From: Lachnospiraceae bacterium UBA3689
Lineage (GTDB): Bacteria > Bacillota > Clostridia > Lachnospirales > Lachnospiraceae
Assembly: GCA_002371465.1 (NCBI GenBank)
Contig: DFIU01000011.1
Coordinates: 1 to 49,513, forward strand
Direction of reading: 5' to 3'
Length of the DNA: 49,513 nucleotides
How positions within the stretch are numbered: position 1 is the stretch's first letter; the number at the start of each line of letters is the position of its first letter. The position numbers and the translations under genes are program-made. This document shows, piece after piece, positions 1 through 7,128 of the stretch. A model generated the notes under the pieces. The model worked only from the letters and a program-made list of their open reading frames with translations. It searched no databases and was not told the DNA's origin.

Positions 1-89
1 TACTTGGGGGTAGCATATCACAGAGCGCAGTCCTTTTTTGTTGATTTTAAAGTACGGTAAATGCTGTGGTGATAACTGACACAAGATTT

Positions 90-596
90 TTAATCATGAT
101 CATTCAGCTTACCTTCCCTGGTCAAGATCCAGTATTCCCCCATGGTCTGCCCCGGCTGTTCGGAGACATCCTGATCGAGATAGGAAGAAAGATTGACCGA
201 AACAGGGTTCCAGGAGAGGGCGGCCGCTTCATCCGGATACTCCACCTCCGCATACCAAAATTCAGTATCAAGGCCCTGGTCGACGTGGTTGACTTCCAGT
301 TTCAGACCGTCAGGCAGCTGATAGGTCCGTCTTACTTTGGGGATAAGGGGGAGACCGATCATATCTTCCAGTTCCTCAAAGTGGTCTTTCGTGAGTTCGA
401 TCTCCAGTTCCTTGCGGACGATCCCGCTGCCGGTCTTAAAGCAGAGGATGTAGTGGGTTTTCCCGCCCAGCATGGCTTCTTCCCTGATCCGGACGGTGGG
501 TCTTACCGTCAGATAGCCCTGCCTCATGTTCTGTTCATAAAGGAGGGGCAGGTCCTCGGGCCAGCCCCTGACCATCCATTTTCGTTCAATTTCCAT
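90..596 (-). CDS. CYTH domain protein (triphosphate tunnel metalloenzyme family)
   Basis: The protein starts with the CYTH signature EIERKW (an ExExK-type motif), which binds triphosphate and metal at one end of the beta tunnel. Further charged strands follow (VRIREE, RKELEIEL, KLEVNHV, EVEYP), as expected for this fold. Family members hydrolyse tripolyphosphate, thiamine triphosphate or nucleoside triphosphates, or make cAMP; the substrate cannot be told here. At about 168 residues it is a normal length for a stand-alone CYTH protein. The reading frame extends 23 codons upstream, but the ATG at 596 directly precedes EIERKW and has a GGAG ribosome site about 9 bases upstream, so I chose it. 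It is divergent from udk; an extended -10 (694-702) lies about 100 bases upstream. Cytoplasmic. Confidence 0.85.
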   Translation of the reverse strand: MEIERKWMVRGWPEDLPLLYEQNMRQGYLTVRPTVRIREEAMLGGKTHYILCFKTGSGIVRKELEIELTKDHFEELEDMIGLPLIPKVRRTYQLPDGLKLEVNHVDQGLDTEFWYAEVEYPDEAAALSWNPVSVNLSSYLDQDVSEQPGQTMGEYWILTREGKLNDHD

Positions 597-693
597 AAGA
601 ATCTTCACTCCTTCGTCTTTTTGCCTGCGGTACAAATCGGGATGAAAGGACCAACCTTCTTTCACCCTATACCGTCCTGGGATATTTTCTTCT

Positions 694-702
694 ATTATAG
701 CA
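694..702 (-). promoter_or_regulatory. Extended -10 promoter for the CYTH gene
   Basis: Read on the minus strand the sequence is TGCTATAAT, a perfect extended -10. No good -35 sits 17 bases upstream, which fits an extended -10 promoter. It would give a leader of about 90 bases. The same nonamer is used by the ychF promoter at 25965-25973. Confidence 0.5.
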
Positions 703-728
703 GAGGCAGCCTGTGGGACAGGATTTTT

Positions 729-758
729 TTGTGCGGGAAAATGGAAAATGTGTTATCT
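729..758 (+). promoter_or_regulatory. Possible promoter of udk-trpS
   Basis: TTGTGC at 729-734 and TTATCT at 753-758 are separated by 18 bases. Both boxes are imperfect. The position, about 45 bases before the udk ribosome site, is sensible for the only promoter of udk-trpS. Confidence 0.3.
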
Positions 759-807
759 TATAGAAAGACTTTAGGCGGGGAACGCACACGAGGGAGGAGT
801 TTTCAGT

Positions 808-1482
808 ATGGATACCATTCTGATTGGAATAGCCGGAGGCAGCGGAAGCGGTAAAACGACGCTGGCAAATAAGTTGATCGATTGTTTTGGCAGCGACGAG
901 GTTTCGATTCTGCGTCACGACAACTATTACAAACGTCATGACGAGATCCCCTTTGAGGAACGCGCCAGGCTCAACTATGACCATCCGGACTCTTTTGATA
1001 CCAAGCTTCTCTGCCAGCATATCCGTATGTTAAAACAGGGGCAGCCCATCCGCATGCCCCTCTACGATTATTCCCAGCACAACCGGTCCGATCAGGTCGT
1101 CGTCGTTCAGCCGGCACCGGTCATCATTCTGGAAGGCATTATGATCTTTGCCGACCGGGAGCTGTGTGACCTGCTCGATATCAAGGTCTTTGTCGATACG
1201 GACGCGGACGTGAGGATTCTGCGGCGCATTATGCGGGACGTGAAGGAACGGGGGCGGTCCCTGGACAGTGTCATTTCCCAATACCTGACGACGGTCAAGC
1301 CCATGCACGAGCAGTTCGTGGAACCTTCCAAGAGGAAAGCGGATATCATCATTCCCGAGGGCGGAAAAAATCAGGTCGCGCTCGACATGCTGATTCAAAG
1401 AATCAAATACCAGCTCCGTCACAACAGACGAATGCAGGCTGACGGAAAACAGACGGAAGAAAATAAGAAAGAGGAAGCATAA
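808..1482 (+). CDS. udk: Uridine kinase
   Basis: Phosphorylates uridine (and cytidine) to UMP/CMP in pyrimidine salvage, in the cytoplasm. The Walker A motif GGSGSGKTT lies at residues 10-18, followed by the family-typical stretches LRHDNYYK, NYDHPDSFD and PLYDYSQHNR, and EGIMIF in the core. The segment RRIMRDVKERGRSLDSV is the usual LID region with its arginines. At 224 residues it is slightly longer than the usual ~210 because of a charged Lys/Glu-rich tail. GGAGG lies at 793-797 ahead of ATG 808. The stop is one base before the trpS start, so the two genes are an operon and probably translationally coupled. Confidence 0.93.
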   Translation: MDTILIGIAGGSGSGKTTLANKLIDCFGSDEVSILRHDNYYKRHDEIPFEERARLNYDHPDSFDTKLLCQHIRMLKQGQPIRMPLYDYSQHNRSDQVVVVQPAPVIILEGIMIFADRELCDLLDIKVFVDTDADVRILRRIMRDVKERGRSLDSVISQYLTTVKPMHEQFVEPSKRKADIIIPEGGKNQVALDMLIQRIKYQLRHNRRMQADGKQTEENKKEEA

Positions 1483-1483
1483 A

Positions 1484-2584
1484 ATGGCTAAGAAAATCAT
1501 TCTGACGGGGGACCGTCCAACCGGAAAACTTCACATCGGTCACTATGTCGGATCACTGAAAAACCGGGTCCTGCTCCAGAACTCGGGAGATTTTGATGAA
1601 ATCAATATCATGATCGCCGATGCCCAGGCTCTGACTGATAACTTTGATAACCCGGAGAAGGTCCGTCAGAACATCATCGAAGTCGCTTTGGACTACCTGT
1701 CCTGCGGCATCGACCCGACCAAGTCCACCATTTTTATCCAGTCCCAGGTTCCGGAACTGACCGAGATGACCTTTTATTTTATGAACCTGGTCACGGTAGC
1801 GCGGGTGCAGAGAAATCCGACGGTCAAGGCGGAGATCCAGCAGAAGGATTTTGAAGCCAGCATCCCCATGGGCTTTTTCAGCTATCCCATCAGCCAGACA
1901 GCCGATATCACCGCCTTTAAGGCGACGACGGTTCCGGCGGGCGAAGACCAGGAGCCGATGATCGAGCAGGCGCGGGAAATCGTCAGGAAATTCAACTCCA
2001 TCTACGGGGAGGTCCTGGTAGAGCCGGAGATCCTCCTTCCTAAGAACCGGGCGCAGCTGCGCCTGCCCGGTACGGACGGTAAGGCAAAGATGAGCAAGTC
2101 GCTGGGCAACTGCATCTACTTGTCGGATTCGGAGGCGGATGTCAAGAAGAAGGTCATGTCCATGTTCACCGACCCCAACCACCTGAGGGTCGAAGATCCG
2201 GGCAGGACGGAGGGCAATCCGGTCTTCATTTACCTGGATGCTTTCGCGACGGACGATTCCTTCGCCGAATTCTGGCCGGACTACCACAACCTGGCGGAAT
2301 TAAAGGAGCATTATGAGCGGGGCGGTCTCGGCGATGTGAAGATCAAGAAGTTCCTCAACAAGGTCCTGCAGGCGGAACTTTCCCCCATTCGGGCAAGACG
2401 GGAGGAATTTGAACGGGATATCCCCTCCGTCTACGCCATGCTGGAAGAGGGCAGCAAAAAGGCGGAGCGGGAGGCGGCGAAGACCTTACAGGAAATGAAG
2501 CACGCCATGCGGATCGACTACTTTGAAGACCGTGACCTGATCGCCGAGCAGGCAAAGCGCTTTGCCGAAAAATATAAAAAATAA
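1484..2584 (+). CDS. trpS: Tryptophanyl-tRNA synthetase
   Basis: Charges tRNA-Trp with tryptophan; class I aminoacyl-tRNA synthetase, cytoplasmic. The HIGH-type motif appears as TGKLHIGHYVG near residues 12-22 and the KMSKS loop is exact at residues 202-206. The RxxNPTVKAE and GEDQEPMIEQAREI stretches are typical of the bacterial enzyme. At 366 residues it is a little longer than the compact ~330-residue form, as in other Clostridia. It starts two bases after the udk stop with GAGGAAG upstream. There is no T-box leader: the gene is the second of an operon, so it is not visibly regulated by uncharged tRNA. A terminator follows. Confidence 0.95.
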   Translation: MAKKIILTGDRPTGKLHIGHYVGSLKNRVLLQNSGDFDEINIMIADAQALTDNFDNPEKVRQNIIEVALDYLSCGIDPTKSTIFIQSQVPELTEMTFYFMNLVTVARVQRNPTVKAEIQQKDFEASIPMGFFSYPISQTADITAFKATTVPAGEDQEPMIEQAREIVRKFNSIYGEVLVEPEILLPKNRAQLRLPGTDGKAKMSKSLGNCIYLSDSEADVKKKVMSMFTDPNHLRVEDPGRTEGNPVFIYLDAFATDDSFAEFWPDYHNLAELKEHYERGGLGDVKIKKFLNKVLQAELSPIRARREEFERDIPSVYAMLEEGSKKAEREAAKTLQEMKHAMRIDYFEDRDLIAEQAKRFAEKYKK

Positions 2585-2590
2585 ACCTAT

Positions 2591-2628
2591 CTGACAGGAA
2601 GCAGTCTTAAGGACCTTGCTTTTGTCAG
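2591..2628 (+). other. Imperfect hairpin downstream of trpS
   Basis: CTGACA (2591-2596) pairs with TGTCAG (2623-2628), with a second short helix AAGCA/TGCTT inside. There is no T-run after it. It lies just upstream of the real terminator and may protect the mRNA 3' end. Confidence 0.4.
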
Positions 2629-2640
2629 ATTGCACAAAAA

Positions 2641-2676
2641 CTGTCGGAAACCGAAATGGTTCCGACAGTTTTTTTG
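2641..2676 (+). terminator. Rho-independent terminator of udk-trpS
   Basis: CTGTCGGAA (from 2641) pairs with TTCCGACAG over a 10-base loop and is followed directly by a run of T. This is a textbook intrinsic terminator. Confidence 0.9.
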
Positions 2677-2712
2677 TGAATATCGGACGAACTGAAAGTT
2701 TTCAAAATAAAG

Positions 2713-2743
2713 TTGACAAAAGTTGTTGAATATGTGGCATAAT
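2713..2743 (+). promoter_or_regulatory. Promoter of the oxidoreductase/hyp locus
   Basis: A perfect TTGACA box (2713-2718) is followed after 19 bases by CATAAT (2738-2743). The -10 has an upstream TG at the right spacing (TGGCATAAT), so it is an extended -10, which offsets the slightly long spacer. The start of transcription would be about 60 bases before the ATG at 2809. Confidence 0.65.
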
Positions 2744-2765
2744 AGACAGTATATAAAGAATTATG

Positions 2766-2782
2766 TTAGTGAAAATCACGAA
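2766..2782 (+). promoter_or_regulatory. Dyad just after the promoter, possible operator
   Basis: TTAGTGAAAATCACGAA reads as TT-x-GTGA-AAA-TCAC-x-AA, a near-perfect palindrome about 20 bases downstream of the -10. The half site resembles those of CRP/FNR-type or Rex-type redox regulators, but the centre is 3 bases rather than the usual 4-6. It is well placed to act as a roadblock repressor site for the locus. The regulator is not identifiable from the window. Confidence 0.35.
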
Positions 2783-2808
2783 CGAAATCTGATTCAGGGG
2801 GCTTTATT

Positions 2809-5706
2809 ATGGTAAAAGAAGTGAATCCGATGATTCACGTCAACGAACGGGATTATCCGAGAAAAGGACATCGCTGCAAAGATCCGGAAAAGAAGCAGCT
2901 GCTGATCAAGCTTGCTCAGCTGATTACGGACAATATACCGAGAAAGCTGCCCGGCGGCATGAAGGAAAATCACATGGATTTCTGGATTCTGGACAAGCTC
3001 TTGACCAAAGATGAAGTAAAATTCATGCTGAGCTTTAAAAAGCGCCGGGTTGGCTGCACGACCGGGCAGCTGGCAGCCCGGAACAACATGACGGAGGAGG
3101 AGGCACAAAAGGTGATCGACCACCTCCTTTGGATCGGGATTCTGGAACAGAACCGGGACAATGAGGACCACCATATTCAGTACGCCATCCCCAAATGGGT
3201 GGTTGGATCCGGCGAATATATGGTAGAACACAAGACGCTTGCCGATGATCATCCGGAAGTGGCGACCATGTTCAACTTGGCACCCCAGGAGCCGCTGGAG
3301 CTGGCGGCAAAGCTGGTCCCGCCCGGAGGTGCCGGCATCGGTATGCACGTCATTCCGGTCGAACAGGCGATTGACAGCAACTCCAGGTCCGTCAGCGTCG
3401 AGCATTTATCCCACTGGCTGGAAAAATACGACTGCTTCTGCAAGATGGTCTGTGCCTGCCGCAAGGCGCAGCGAATCCGGGGCGAGGGCGTCGGAGATAT
3501 TGAGGGCTACACCTGTATCGGCGTCGGCGATATCGCCGAGTTCCTGGTGGAATCCGGCAAAGACGCCCAGTACATCACCCGGGAAGAGGCGATGGATATC
3601 ATCATGCGGTCCGAGCGCAAGGGCTATGTCCACCAGATCACCAACCTGGACGGACCCAACCGGATCGTCGGTATCTGTAACTGTTCTCCGGGGAGCTGCT
3701 ACGGTCTTCGGACTTCCCAGCTCTTTAATACACCCAATATGTCCCGCAGTGCCTACCGCGCCCATGTCGATCCTTCTAAGTGCGTCGCCTGCGGCAAGTG
3801 CGTAGAAGTCTGCCCGGCCGGGGCGGCAAAACTGGGGCAGAAACTGTGTCATAAGGACGGAAAGCTCTTCCGTTATCCCATGGCGGAACTGCCGGACGAT
3901 ATGCCCTGGGGCGAGGATAAGTGGGACCGGGACTACCGCGACCACAATAAGATCAACTGCTACGATACGGGGACTTCTCCCTGCAAGAGCGCCTGCCCAG
4001 CCCATCTGTCCATCCAGGGTTATATCAAGATGGCGGCAGAGGGCAGATATGAGGAAGCGGTCAAGCTGATCCGGCAGGACAATCCCTTCCCGGCGGTCTG
4101 CGGCGAGGTCTGCAACAGACGGTGTGAGGACCGCTGTACCAGAGGTACGATCGATCAGCCTCTTGCCATCGATGAAATCAAGAAGTTCCTGACCCGGGAA
4201 GAGCAGAAACATCCGGAAGCTTTTTTGGAGCCGACGGAGAATCAGGACGGTCAGGAGTGGACCCGGTATCCGGTCGCCGTGATCGGAGCAGGTCCGGCAG
4301 GACTGACGGCAGCCTGGTATCTGCGGAAAGAGGGATATCCGGTTACGGTCTTTGAAAAAGAGAAGCGGCCGGGCGGCATGCTCTTAAACGGCATCCCCAA
4401 TTTTGTCCTTGAAAAAGAGATTCTGGAGACGGAAATCAGCCTGGTCGAGAAGATGGGAGCTAAGATCCGCTGCGGCGTCGAGGTAGGCAGGGACATCACG
4501 ATCGAAGAATTAAGAAAGCAGGGCTACAAGGCTTTCTACTTGGCGATCGGTCTGCAGGGAGGGAGAAAGGCTGGCGTTCCGGGCGAAGCGGCAAACGGTG
4601 TTGAATCCGGCGTCGGCTTCTTAAAGAGAATGAACCTGGCGACCACCGGTCAGCAGGAACGGGAAGCCAGGGCTGCCGGCAAGGATATCCATGACGCAGT
4701 CCGCATGGAGGGCGACGTCGTCGTGGTCGGCGGCGGAAATGTGGCGATCGATGTGGCAAGAACGGCATATCGGGCGACAGATGGTCACATCACCATGCTC
4801 TGCCTGGAGCAGCGGAATGAGATGCCGGCGTCTGACGATGAAGTTGCCCTTGCCCAAAGCGAAGCGATTGAGATCAGGAACGGCTGGGGTCCCAAGGAGA
4901 TTTTGAAACATGAGGACGGCACTGTCAAAGCCATCGTCTTTAAACGGTGCCTTTCTGTCAAGGATGAGAGCGGAAGATTCCACCCCTCCTATGATGAAAA
5001 TGATACCATCACCATTCCCTGCAGCCATGTCCTGATGGCGATCGGCCAGGCTGCCGAGTGGGGCGATCTTCTTAAGGGGACCAGCGTTCAGTTAAGAAGA
5101 AACGGTACAGCAGTGGCGGATCCGGTAACCCTTCAGACCGACGAGCCGGACATCTTCGTCGGAGGCGATATCCGGCACGGCGCTAAATTTGCCATCGATG
5201 CGATTGCGGACGGTCGGGAAGGCATGGTTTCCATCAACCGCTTTGTCCATCCGGGTCAGAGCCTGACCATAGGCAGAGACTTAAGAGAGTTTATCGAACT
5301 CAACCGGGAGGATATCCGGACCGAGTCCTATGACAATGCCAAACGGCAGATTCCGGGCATGAAGCGCGCCGACGACCCCAGGACGTTTGAGGAGCTGCGG
5401 CTGCCGCTTACGGAAGAACAGGTTCGGGCGGAAGCCAAGCGGTGTCTGGGCTGCGGTGCCTCCGTCGTCGACCTCAACCAGTGTATCGGCTGCGGTCTTT
5501 GCACAACCCGCTGCCATTTCGACGCCATCCACCTGTCCCGGGATATCCCGCACGCCAGCGATATGCATACGGCAGAGGAAATGATGGACTGCGTCAAGGC
5601 TTATCTGCCCCAGCGGACCCTCAAGATCGTCAAGCACAAGGCGACCGGCAAACACGCTTATCCGACGGAGCAGTTCCCCGGTCAGTACCCGGCTGAAAAC
5701 TTGTAA
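2809..5706 (+). CDS. Multi-cluster Fe-S/FAD NAD(P)-dependent oxidoreductase, paralogue 1
   Basis: A 965-residue soluble fusion. Order: a winged-helix-like N-terminal region (about 65-115); a Cys-rich module with CFCKMVCAC (C209-C217), C236 and CNCSPGSC (C290-C297); a [4Fe-4S] motif CVACGKCVEVCP (C325/328/331/335); the GltD/dihydropyrimidine-dehydrogenase-type Fe-S domain (C392, C396, C431, C435, C439, C443); an FAD Rossmann GAGPAG (493-498); an NAD(P) Rossmann GGGNVA (641-646); the closing GGD FAD motif; and a C-terminal ferredoxin tail (C879, C882, C892, C895, C898, C902). The second half resembles GltD and NfnB, which move electrons between NAD(P)H and ferredoxin or a partner. Substrate and partner are unknown. 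ATG 2809 has AGGGGG upstream. It is followed by two hypB genes, a close paralogue (7129-9927) and hypA, suggesting a role linked to a nickel enzyme. Confidence 0.8.
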   Translation: MVKEVNPMIHVNERDYPRKGHRCKDPEKKQLLIKLAQLITDNIPRKLPGGMKENHMDFWILDKLLTKDEVKFMLSFKKRRVGCTTGQLAARNNMTEEEAQKVIDHLLWIGILEQNRDNEDHHIQYAIPKWVVGSGEYMVEHKTLADDHPEVATMFNLAPQEPLELAAKLVPPGGAGIGMHVIPVEQAIDSNSRSVSVEHLSHWLEKYDCFCKMVCACRKAQRIRGEGVGDIEGYTCIGVGDIAEFLVESGKDAQYITREEAMDIIMRSERKGYVHQITNLDGPNRIVGICNCSPGSCYGLRTSQLFNTPNMSRSAYRAHVDPSKCVACGKCVEVCPAGAAKLGQKLCHKDGKLFRYPMAELPDDMPWGEDKWDRDYRDHNKINCYDTGTSPCKSACPAHLSIQGYIKMAAEGRYEEAVKLIRQDNPFPAVCGEVCNRRCEDRCTRGTIDQPLAIDEIKKFLTREEQKHPEAFLEPTENQDGQEWTRYPVAVIGAGPAGLTAAWYLRKEGYPVTVFEKEKRPGGMLLNGIPNFVLEKEILETEISLVEKMGAKIRCGVEVGRDITIEELRKQGYKAFYLAIGLQGGRKAGVPGEAANGVESGVGFLKRMNLATTGQQEREARAAGKDIHDAVRMEGDVVVVGGGNVAIDVARTAYRATDGHITMLCLEQRNEMPASDDEVALAQSEAIEIRNGWGPKEILKHEDGTVKAIVFKRCLSVKDESGRFHPSYDENDTITIPCSHVLMAIGQAAEWGDLLKGTSVQLRRNGTAVADPVTLQTDEPDIFVGGDIRHGAKFAIDAIADGREGMVSINRFVHPGQSLTIGRDLREFIELNREDIRTESYDNAKRQIPGMKRADDPRTFEELRLPLTEEQVRAEAKRCLGCGASVVDLNQCIGCGLCTTRCHFDAIHLSRDIPHASDMHTAEEMMDCVKAYLPQRTLKIVKHKATGKHAYPTEQFPGQYPAENL

Positions 5707-5726
5707 TGAAAATTTAAGAAAAGGAT

Positions 5727-5756
5727 AAGGGAGAGACGGCTTCGCTTCTCCCTTTT
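5727..5756 (+). terminator. Attenuator-like hairpin between oxidoreductase 1 and hypB1
   Basis: AAGGGAGA (5727-5734) pairs with TCTCCCTT (5747-5754), ending in TTTT, then directly the hypB1 start region. It can act as a partial terminator or lower hypB1 expression. The only purine-rich Shine-Dalgarno-like sequence nearby (AAGGGAG) is in the left arm and would be hidden when folded. Confidence 0.5.
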
Positions 5757-5765
5757 GTGAGTGAT

Positions 5766-6446
5766 ATGAGTGATCGGGCATTTGAAATTCTGGATACCAA
5801 AGAGCGGGTGCTGGCGGACAACGATCTTGCCGCCGGGACTGTCCGCGGGCAGTTAAAGCAGCATAAGGTCTTCTTCGTAAACCTGATGTCATCCCCCGGC
5901 GCGGGCAAGACTACGACCCTGGTCCGGACCATTGAGGCTCTGAAAGACCAGTACCGGATCGGCGTCATGGAGGCGGACGTGGACAGTGATGTCGATGCGG
6001 AAACGGTCAGTCGGGCTGGGGCCCGGGCGATTCAGCTGCATACGGGCGGCTCCTGCCACATGGACGCCGATATGACCCTGCGGGGGCTGAAAGGACTTTC
6101 GATCGATGATCTGGACCTCCTCTTTTTGGAAAATGTCGGCAACCTGGTCTGTCCTGCGGAATTTGACGTGGGGGCGGATAAGAGGGTTATGATCTTAAGC
6201 GTCCCGGAGGGGGACGACAAGCCCCTCAAATATCCCCTGATGTTTGAGGTCAGCGACTGCCTCCTCATGAATAAGATTGATACCAAACCGGCATTTAACT
6301 TCAGCGAAGAAGTCTGCGTCAAGCGGGCGAGAGACTTAAATCCTAAGATCGCCTGTTTCCCTATTTCCGCAAAAAACGGGAACGGCTTTGAAGAGTGGAT
6401 TTCCTGGCTGAAAGAACAAATCGAAGAAAAGAGGAGGATGGAATGA
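5766..6446 (+). CDS. hypB: HypB-family nickel GTPase, copy 1
   Basis: SIMIBI-class GTPase that delivers nickel with HypA to a target enzyme, classically [NiFe] hydrogenase. Walker A SSPGAGKTT, the switch/metal segment GGSCHMDADM (Cys-His) and LENVGNLVCPAEFD (the third Cys ligand) match the HypB G-domain nickel/zinc site. The guanine motif is NKID. The N-terminal CxxCGC high-affinity nickel motif and any poly-His stretch are absent. An in-frame GTG lies at 5757, but ATG 5766 is the more natural start; neither has a good ribosome site, so expression may rely on the hairpin just upstream. The end overlaps hypB2 by 4 bases (ATGA). Two similar HypBs in tandem are unusual. Confidence 0.88.
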   Translation: MSDRAFEILDTKERVLADNDLAAGTVRGQLKQHKVFFVNLMSSPGAGKTTTLVRTIEALKDQYRIGVMEADVDSDVDAETVSRAGARAIQLHTGGSCHMDADMTLRGLKGLSIDDLDLLFLENVGNLVCPAEFDVGADKRVMILSVPEGDDKPLKYPLMFEVSDCLLMNKIDTKPAFNFSEEVCVKRARDLNPKIACFPISAKNGNGFEEWISWLKEQIEEKRRME

Positions 6447-7105
6447 AGGTTATCGAATTAAATAAGTCCGTCACCTCCTCCAACGACCGGGACGCGGATG
6501 CGCTGCGGGAGGAAATGAGACAAAACGGGACCCTGCTGATCAATCTGATGTCGTCGCCCGGCTCGGGCAAGACCACCCTTTTGGGCAAGACAGTCACGGA
6601 CCTGAAGAAGGAGCTGAAAATAGGCGTTTTGGAAGCGGATATCGCTTCGGATGTGGATGCAAAGACCATGGAAGATCTGGGCGCCAGATCCATCCAGGCT
6701 CACACGGACGGCATGTGTCACATGGATGCCGGGATGACCAGGCGGGCGCTTGAGGCGATGGGGCATGACGACCTGGATCTCATTTTTCTTGAAAATGTCG
6801 GCAACCTGATCTGCCCCGCCGAATTTGATACGGGCAGCGGGAAAAATGTCATGATTTTAAGCGTCCCGGAGGGGGATGACAAGCCCCTGAAATATCCGCT
6901 CATGTTTGAGCAAAGTGACGTACTGGTCATCACCAAGACGGATGTCTTGAGCTACTTTGATTTTGATTTGAAGAAGTGCCGGGAACGGGCCAGAAAATTA
7001 AATCCGAAGATTCAAATCTTTCCGGTCTCTGCCGTGAGCGGGGCTGGGATGAACGCATGGGAGGAATGGCTGAAACAGGCGGTCTCCTCCTGGAAAAATA
7101 CCTGA
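6443..7105 (+). CDS. hypB: HypB-family nickel GTPase, copy 2
   Basis: Close paralogue of the preceding gene; the long central stretch LSVPEGDDKPLKYPLMFE is identical in both proteins. Walker A is SSPGSGKTT, the metal site DGMCHMDAGM plus LENVGNLICPAEFD. The guanine-specificity motif is TKTD rather than NKxD, a conservative change seen in some HypBs. No N-terminal CxxCGC or His-rich region. ATG 6443 overlaps the previous stop (ATGA) and has a strong GAGGAGG six bases upstream; the reading frame is open further upstream, but that part lies inside hypB1. About 220 residues, normal for the short HypB form. Copies 1 and 2 may load different clients or act as a heterodimer (inference). Confidence 0.88.
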   Translation: MKVIELNKSVTSSNDRDADALREEMRQNGTLLINLMSSPGSGKTTLLGKTVTDLKKELKIGVLEADIASDVDAKTMEDLGARSIQAHTDGMCHMDAGMTRRALEAMGHDDLDLIFLENVGNLICPAEFDTGSGKNVMILSVPEGDDKPLKYPLMFEQSDVLVITKTDVLSYFDFDLKKCRERARKLNPKIQIFPVSAVSGAGMNAWEEWLKQAVSSWKNT

Positions 7106-7128
7106 ATTTTAGCCGGGAGGACAGCGAA

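Noticed and set aside
1400..1490. T-box leader for trpS
   Set aside because: The gap between udk and trpS is one base, so there is no room for a leader; none is seen before udk either.
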